The notes beneath the pieces were generated by a model. That model was not told the DNA's origin. It saw nothing but the letters and a program-made list of their open reading frames with translations, and searched no databases. From Pseudoxanthomonas japonensis (GTDB lineage Bacteria; Pseudomonadota; Gammaproteobacteria; Xanthomonadales; Xanthomonadaceae), in contig NZ_PDWW01000001.1 of the NCBI RefSeq assembly GCF_010093445.1, positions 1-64,000 of the forward strand: a stretch of 64,000 bases of DNA, written 5' to 3'. The position numbers were made by a program, and so were the translations under genes. Positions 57,586 through 64,000 of the stretch are shown here, one piece after another. How positions within the stretch are numbered: the first letter of the stretch is position 1; each line of letters starts with the position of its first letter.

Positions 57586-58533
57586 TCAGGGGTCTTCCCG
57601 TGCATCCATCAAAGCGAAAGCGTCATGAAGCTCGCGTGCACGGCCCTCCCGCGGCCAGCCCGTGACGGTCGCCACGACGCGTCCTTCGCGCATGAAATAG
57701 AACACCGGCGTCGCCCAGCTGTCGAACTGCGGCCAGTCGCCCATTGCCACCGCGTAACTCAGGCGTGCACCGGGGTGCGCGCGGTTCCACGCCTGGACAT
57801 CGCGCAGGTCGAGCGACCCGTTGGGCGGTGCCAGCCACAGTGCATGGCCCAGCCGTGCGGACAACACAGGGTCCGCCTCTATCGCGGCAATGGCGCGCTG
57901 CGAGAAGCCACAACGCGGGTGCGACAGCACGACCACGCGCGTCGGCCCATCCTGTTCGACGACCTGCGCGGACAACCCCTCGGCATCGTCCGCCGGCCGC
58001 CACACCACGACGCGGCCCGCCCCGGGCGCATCGGCAGTGGGGATCGGTGGCAATGCCTGCAGCTGCAAGTCGGGATGCGTGCGCGCCAGGGCATTGGCAT
58101 TGTCGAACTGACGCGTCACCACCCAGGCGCGGTACAGATCGCGGCGATGCTCGTCGGTCAGTTTCGACCGCGTGTCCAGAGACTGCGCGGTCCGCTGCAG
58201 CAGTACCGCATGCGCCGGTGCATGCGCATAGAAGACGACGCGGCTGGCAGCCTGGAACAGTTCCTCCAGTTCCTCGTCGGACGCGGTCGCCAGGCGCTCC
58301 GGCGCATAGGCCTCTGCGAGATCGCGATCAAACGCCTCCGTCATCTGGCGGGCGCGCTCGCGTGCGTCGTCTCGTGTCGACTCTTCTATCTCCTTGAGCT
58401 GTTTGTGGTTCGCTTCGATAGAAACGGACCCGGCAGGGGTCTCCGTGGACGTTTCGGCGGCAGTTGCGCCCAAGGATGCGATCAGGACGACCGCAAAACC
58501 CATCCGTACACCCAGATTTCCCGCCTTCTTCAT
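57586..58533 (-). CDS. Secreted thioredoxin-fold protein
   Basis: A 315-residue protein with a signal peptide (about 1-27, GATAAET). An N-terminal helical region (about 40-170) precedes a thioredoxin-like domain with RCGFSQRAI, a single-cysteine CxxS active site, and WATPVFYF giving the cis-Pro. Such proteins act in periplasmic redox or metal handling; the missing second Cys argues against simple disulphide oxidation. AGGAG sits eight bases before the ATG at 58533; the ATG at 58560 is less well placed. Heads a two-gene unit with 57054-57575. Confidence 0.75.
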   Translation of the reverse strand: MKKAGNLGVRMGFAVVLIASLGATAAETSTETPAGSVSIEANHKQLKEIEESTRDDARERARQMTEAFDRDLAEAYAPERLATASDEELEELFQAASRVVFYAHAPAHAVLLQRTAQSLDTRSKLTDEHRRDLYRAWVVTRQFDNANALARTHPDLQLQALPPIPTADAPGAGRVVVWRPADDAEGLSAQVVEQDGPTRVVVLSHPRCGFSQRAIAAIEADPVLSARLGHALWLAPPNGSLDLRDVQAWNRAHPGARLSYAVAMGDWPQFDSWATPVFYFMREGRVVATVTGWPREGRARELHDAFALMDAREDP

Positions 58534-58733
58534 CGACCAGCTCCTTGTCAGGGCTTTCATGCTGTCAGCGCCGATGTTCAATCGAGATGATGGCATCGAG
58601 AACATGGGCCGTGGCAACAGCCTCCCTAACCAGAATCGTTCGGCAGAGTGATAACCCGATCAATCAACGTGATTTCATCTTATGCTGATCACGAGCGACC
58701 AGGAATCCATCCACACTAACGCGAGGGTATGCC

Positions 58734-59393
58734 GTGTACGTTACCACCAGCATTATCCAGCGAGTGTTTCAGATCTTCCATAACGAGAAACTTGCTACGG
58801 CCTACACGATAGAAAAGGGAGATCGGCAGTATTTGGTCTCCGCCTCACACACCTTCGACGGTTCTCCCGATATCACTTCGTTGCTCATCTATCGTAGGGA
58901 CAACTGGGTTCGCGTACCTGTCACCGTAGTGTTTAACGCCGATAGCCGGTCCGCAGACACCATAGTTTTCCTACTTGATGAAGATATTTCGCCAAGGCAT
59001 CCAATGTCACTCAACCCTGCCGGCTTAATCATCGGCACATGGGCGTATTTCTTGGGATACCCGCGCGGAATGCGAACCAGTGATCGCGGCATTAATCGTG
59101 GCTATCCGCTTCCTTTCGTGAAAGCCGCTCTCGTGTCAGCAACAGACTTTGAGCGACACGGATTCAACACGCTCTTTCTCGATGGCCACAACAACAAGGG
59201 ATTCTCAGGAGGTCCCGTTGTGTGGGCACCTCCAAACAAGCCCAGCGATGTCCGCATAGTAGGAACGATCTCTGGCTATGTTGTTGAGCATCCAATACAC
59301 GGAACAACCAAGGAAGAATTATCCCAGCATGAAACTAATGCTGGGATAATTGAAGCCTACTGGGTTAGAGATTTGCTCGAGAAGTTGCCGTAG
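58734..59393 (+). CDS. Cytosolic trypsin-like serine peptidase, low G+C
   Basis: A 219-residue protein with a chymotrypsin-fold triad: His39 (SASHTF), Asp75 (ADTIVFLL) and Ser158 (GFSGGP). There is no signal peptide, so it probably works inside the cell. Start is GTG with GAGGG upstream. The gene and its 200-base upstream region are far lower in G+C than the flanks, pointing to recent acquisition. Small soluble trypsin-like proteins of this kind occur as effectors in some defence and signalling systems, but no partner gene is adjacent, so that is only a suggestion. Confidence 0.8.
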   Translation: MYVTTSIIQRVFQIFHNEKLATAYTIEKGDRQYLVSASHTFDGSPDITSLLIYRRDNWVRVPVTVVFNADSRSADTIVFLLDEDISPRHPMSLNPAGLIIGTWAYFLGYPRGMRTSDRGINRGYPLPFVKAALVSATDFERHGFNTLFLDGHNNKGFSGGPVVWAPPNKPSDVRIVGTISGYVVEHPIHGTTKEELSQHETNAGIIEAYWVRDLLEKLP

Positions 59394-59394
59394 C

Positions 59395-60171
59395 TCACTC
59401 GTCAAACCGCAGATGCCGCACCGACTTGCCGTTGCGGCGGATCAGCTTCAGCGCTTCGATGCCGACGGTGATGTGGTTCTCGACGAACGAGGAGCTGACC
59501 TTGGCGTCGCTGGCTTCGGTCTTCACCCCTTCCGGGATCATCGGCTGGTCGCTGACCAGCAACAGCGCGCCGCAGGGGATGCGGTTGGCGAAGCCGGCGG
59601 CAAAGACGGTGGCGGTTTCCATGTCGATGGCCATGCAACGCATCGCGCGCAGGCGCTCCTTGAACGCCAGGTCGTGCTCCCACACGCGGCGGTTGGTGGT
59701 GTACACCGTGCCGGTCCAGTAGTCGTGGCCGAGGTCGCGGATCATCGTGGACACCGCACGCTGCAGCGCGAATGCCGGCAGCGCCGGCACTTCCGGCAAC
59801 AGATAGTCGTTGCTGGTGCCCTCGCCGCGGATCGCCGCGATCGGCAGCACCAGGTCGCCCAGCTCGTTCTTGCGCTTCAGCCCGCCGCACTTGCCGAGGA
59901 ACAGCACCGCCTTGGGCATGATCGCCGACAGCAGGTCCATCATCGTGGCGGCGTTGGGACTGCCCATGCCGAAGTTGATCATGGTGATGCCGTCGGCGGT
60001 GGCGCTGGCCATCGGCCGGTCCAGGCCGACGATGGGCGCGCCGGTGAGCTGCGAAAACACGTTGAGGTAGCCGCCGAAGTTGGTCAGCAGCACATGCTCG
60101 CCGAACTGGTCCAGCGGCACGCCGGTGTAGCGCGGCAGCCAGTTGTCGACGATCTCGTTCTTGTCCTTCAT
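59395..60171 (-). CDS. amn: AMP nucleosidase (short form)
   Basis: A 258-residue nucleosidase/phosphorylase-fold protein cleaving AMP to adenine and ribose 5-phosphate. Signature blocks are LFLGKCGGLKR, GEGTSNDYL and AIDMETATVFAAGF with the catalytic Glu/Asp region SDQPM. It corresponds to the C-terminal catalytic half of enterobacterial Amn (no N-terminal domain), a form common in this order. It converges with the peptidase gene by one base; the peptidase stop and amn stop are adjacent. Confidence 0.88.
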   Translation of the reverse strand: MKDKNEIVDNWLPRYTGVPLDQFGEHVLLTNFGGYLNVFSQLTGAPIVGLDRPMASATADGITMINFGMGSPNAATMMDLLSAIMPKAVLFLGKCGGLKRKNELGDLVLPIAAIRGEGTSNDYLLPEVPALPAFALQRAVSTMIRDLGHDYWTGTVYTTNRRVWEHDLAFKERLRAMRCMAIDMETATVFAAGFANRIPCGALLLVSDQPMIPEGVKTEASDAKVSSSFVENHITVGIEALKLIRRNGKSVRHLRFDE

Positions 60172-60286
60172 GCCTAGCCTCTTTTTCTTGTTGTTGTACC
60201 GGCGATTCTGGCACGACTGCGACGCACGCACTTGGCAAGGCGCGGCGTGGCCGGTTAGGTTTCGGGTCTCTTCCAGGGGATACACG

Positions 60287-61704
<1,418 letters not shown>

Positions 61705-61708
<4 letters not shown>

Positions 61709-63084
61709 GCTGCGTCCGTCATACGTCCCTGCCGTCATCCCAGCGTACGCTGGGATCCATCCTGCTTTCGCCTTCAAGGTCGGAAGCAACAGAAGCAAAA
61801 GCCAAATGGGTCCCAGCGTTCGCTGGGACGACGGTGAAGGCATTGGCGCTGGCCGTTGCACTGGCGTCCGCGTCGTCTGTTGCCTTCGCCCAGGACATCC
61901 TGATCCGCAACGCCACCGTGCATACCGCCGGTGCGCAGGGCACGCTGAAGAACGCCGATGTGCTGGTGCGCAACGGCGTGGTGCAGGCGGTGGGCAGCGG
62001 CCTGGCCGCACCGGGCGCGACGGTGGTGGAGGCCAACGGCCGTCCGCTGACGCCGGCGTTCTTCGGCGGCATCACCGAGATCGGGCTGGAGGAGGTGTCG
62101 GGCGAGTCGTCCACCGTCGACGCCTCGGTGACGCTGCAGGACCAGCCGATGCGCCCGGAATTCGACGTGACGCTGGCCTACAACCCGGCCTCGGTGGTGA
62201 TCCCGGTGACGCGCGTGGAAGGCATCGGCTTCACCCTGCTGGCCGCCTCGACCGGGGGTTCCTTCATCGCTGGCCAGGGCGGCGTGATGCGGCTGGACGG
62301 CAGCGCCGATCCGGTCGGTCCGCGTGCGCTGTTCGTGCGCCTGGGCAGCGGCGGCGCGGAGCTGGCCGGCAAATCGCGTGCAGCGCAGTGGATGCTGCTG
62401 GACCAGATGGTGGCCGAGGCGCGTGGCCGCGTGCCGGCGGATTCGCCGCACGCACTACTGACGCCGGCCGGACGCGCGACGCTCGCACGCTATCTCGCCG
62501 GCAACGGCCGCATCGTGGTTCAGGTGAACCGTGCCGCCGACATCCGCCAGCTGCTGCGCTGGGCCCAGCGCGAGAACGTGCGCATCGCCATCGCCGGCGG
62601 TGCCGAAGGCTGGAAGCTGGCGCCGCAGCTGGCGCAGGCGAAGGTACCGGTGTTCGTGGATGCGCTGGCGGACCTGCCGGCGGACTTCGACCAGATCGGC
62701 GCCACGCTGGAGAACGCCGCACGGCTGGACGCCGCCGGTGTGAGCGTCAGCTTCTCGCAGGCCGGCGACGCCTCGCACAACGCACGCAAGATCCGCCAGC
62801 TGGCGGGCAATGCGGTGGCCAACGGCCTGCCGTGGGAAGACGGCCTGGCCGGACTGACCCGCGTGCCGGCGGAGACATTTGGCGTGGGCGACCGCGTGGG
62901 CACCATCGCACCGGGCAAGCTGGCCGACCTGGTGCTGTGGACCGCCGATCCGCTCGACGTGTCGAGCACCGCGGAGCAGGTGTGGCTGGGCGGGCGCGCG
63001 ATGCCGATGCGTTCGCGCCAGACGGAACTGCGCGACCGCTACCTGCAACCAGCCGGTCCGCTGCCGCGCGCGTATTCGAAATAG
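61705..63084 (+). CDS. Amidohydrolase-related protein without HxH, disrupted 5' end
   Basis: A 459-residue frame if begun at the ATG overlapping the previous stop; more likely it is made from GTG 61834 (416 residues), where a signal peptide begins (ALALAVALASASSVAFAQD). Between the two starts lies a REP pair. The N-terminal beta-sandwich (ILIRNATVHT) and C-terminal (GKLADLVLWTADPL) match the amidohydrolase superfamily, but the strand that normally carries HxH reads TPAFFGGITEIG, so catalysis by the usual metal centre is not expected. It may be a structural or regulatory partner of the upstream enzyme. Confidence 0.8.
61734..61832. repeat. REP inverted pair inside the 5' end of the amidohydrolase gene
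   Basis: Left arm 61734-61760 and right arm 61806-61832 are 27-base inverted copies with three mismatches; each has a CCCAGCG/CGCTGGG core. In frame it encodes SSQRTLGSI and KWVPAFAGTT, the usual peptide signature of translated REP DNA. It separates the coupled ATG at 61705 from the signal peptide start at 61834. Confidence 0.85.
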
Positions 63085-63097
63085 GCGCCTGGCGGCA

Positions 63098-64000
63098 TCA
63101 GTTCACGGAGGCGCCTGCGGGCGCCTTCGTGCTGTCGGCGCCATGGCAGGGCGCGTCTTCGGCGACGATGCGGTCGCCACCGGCCCGTTTGGCAACGTAC
63201 ATGGCCTGGTCGGCGCGGGCGATCAGCGTGGACACGGTGTCGCCATGGCGCGCCTGTGCGGCGCCGACGCTGGCGGTGACCTCGACGGCCACGCCGTCGA
63301 CCACCGCGCAATCGTGGCGGATGCGCGCGCCGACTTCCTCGCCGATGCGCATGGCGGCATGCAGTTCCACCCCGGACAGCACCAGCACGAATTCCTCGCC
63401 CCCCAGCCGGCCGAGCTGGTCGCCGTACTGGAACTGCTGGCTGATCACGCGCGTCACCGCACGCAGGCAGGCATCGCCCGTGGCGTGCCCATGGCGGTCG
63501 TTGACCTGCTTGAAGTGGTCGAGGTCGATGAAGAGCAGCGACACCGGAATGCCTTCGCGCTGACGCTCGATCAATGCCCAGTCGAGACGATGCTCGATGG
63601 CGCCGCGGTTGAGCACACCGGTCAGCGCGTCGCGCTCGGCATGCGCCTTGGCGCTGTCGCGCTCGCGGCGGAAGGTCAGCATGCGGTGCGCCAGGCCCAG
63701 GCCCAGTGCCACCGCCGTGAAGGCCAGCCACCACGGAATGCCGTATTCCAGCCACGGCCCTGCCCTTTCGCCATCGCTGAAGCGCAGCGCGCGGATCATG
63801 GTGAAGACGAGCAGCGGCAACCACGACAGCAGCACGATGCTGGCGTGGCGTTCGCCGCGCCACCACGCCACCAGCAGCGTCGCCAGCGTCACCACGTTGG
63901 TCAGCAGGAACAGGCCGTTGGCCACGCTGGGGAACCAGCTGTCGTCGGCCGGCCAGGGCGAGACCAGCAGCACCAGCGTCAGCAGGCAGCCGTACACCCC
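63098..64000 (-). CDS. Membrane diguanylate cyclase (partial, 5' end outside window)
   Basis: The C-terminal 301 codons of a GGDEF protein. Four or more membrane helices in the visible N-terminal half resemble the 7TMR-DISM type, followed by a short helix and the cyclase domain with TGVLNRG and the active GGEEF motif. The inhibitory I-site RxxD five residues earlier is degenerate (QYGD), so product inhibition is probably lost, unlike the first cyclase of the window. The true start lies beyond 64000; the GTG at 63997 is likely internal. Confidence 0.9.
   Translation of the reverse strand, partial: GVYGCLLTLVLLVSPWPADDSWFPSVANGLFLLTNVVTLATLLVAWWRGERHASIVLLSWLPLLVFTMIRALRFSDGERAGPWLEYGIPWWLAFTAVALGLGLAHRMLTFRRERDSAKAHAERDALTGVLNRGAIEHRLDWALIERQREGIPVSLLFIDLDHFKQVNDRHGHATGDACLRAVTRVISQQFQYGDQLGRLGGEEFVLVLSGVELHAAMRIGEEVGARIRHDCAVVDGVAVEVTASVGAAQARHGDTVSTLIARADQAMYVAKRAGGDRIVAEDAPCHGADSTKAPAGASVN

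Noticed and set aside
58651-58680. FNR-like sequence (TGATAACCCGATCA) upstream of the trypsin-like peptidase
   Set aside because: Spacing and half-sites do not fit TTGAT-N4-ATCAA and the region is simply low in G+C.

Overview
This is a dense, roughly 67-70% G+C bacterial chromosome segment with about 57 protein genes, no tRNA or rRNA that I can recognise and no CRISPR array. The gene set points to the Xanthomonadaceae/Lysobacteraceae (Lysobacterales, Gammaproteobacteria; Pseudoxanthomonas, Luteimonas or Lysobacter are the kind of genera to consider). The grounds are TonB-dependent receptors (one Oar-like), a homodimeric AceE, a glutaredoxin-HesB-like-rhodanese fusion, and intergenic GTGGGAGCGACG and GTAG-type REP palindromes. 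The genus cannot be fixed from the sequence alone.

Layout. 0.2-4 kb: a membrane CHASE-PAS-GGDEF-EAL c-di-GMP enzyme facing a secreted S33 peptidase. 4.2-9.8 kb: an alcohol/aldehyde module made of an AcoR-type sigma-54 activator, an aldehyde dehydrogenase with a clear -24/-12 promoter and dyad upstream sites, an AdhP-type alcohol dehydrogenase behind a perfect FNR/ANR box, and a DUF779 protein. 9.8-12.3 kb: a LytS/LytTR-type two-component pair divergent from a small secreted protein, with tandem LytTR-like repeats between them. 12.3-18 kb: two polysaccharide-modification or secreted proteins, an arylamine N-acetyltransferase with a SoxR-like operator, a DUF2272 protein, a lipoprotein, an HPP membrane protein, a PiuC-type dioxygenase and DUF3817. 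18.1-20.8 kb: a low-G+C restriction-modification island (C5 methyltransferase, Vsr, unrecognised nuclease). 20.9-25.2 kb: AlkX/YcaQ-like glycosylase, HicAB toxin-antitoxin and AceE. 25.4-28.8 kb: a complete partner-switching module (membrane PP2C phosphatase, anti-sigma kinase, two STAS antagonists).

29-37 kb: an Oar-like TonB receptor, an MDR oxidoreductase, a secreted protein and MaeB malic enzyme. 36.5-46.7 kb: a C4-dicarboxylate block. DctA heads a minus-strand run with a TonB receptor and a secreted hydrolase; divergent from it are a hybrid sensor kinase and an AEC carrier, closed by a NarL-type response regulator. This looks like a DctA control circuit that does not use DctD. 46.7-54 kb: a MATCAP-like metallopeptidase relative, GltS, a lipoprotein, RsgA, an AlaA-type transaminase and an SGNH hydrolase. 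54-60 kb: a polysaccharide deacetylase, the glutaredoxin fusion, DUF924, a VOC protein, a pair of secreted proteins (one thioredoxin-like), a low-G+C trypsin-like peptidase and AMP nucleosidase. 60-64 kb: two coupled amidohydrolases, the second without the metal-binding HxH, and a diguanylate cyclase that runs off the end.

The most distinctive signals are regulatory: a sigma-54 plus FNR split of control over ethanol/acetaldehyde metabolism, LytTR tandem repeats, a SoxR-type box, and a motif shared by the dctA and response-regulator promoters. Five REP-type inverted pairs occur as well. One supplies a stop codon and one has entered the 5' end of a gene. Start codons were chosen by ribosome-binding site, signal peptide or family length. 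Coordinates of regulatory sites were counted by hand.
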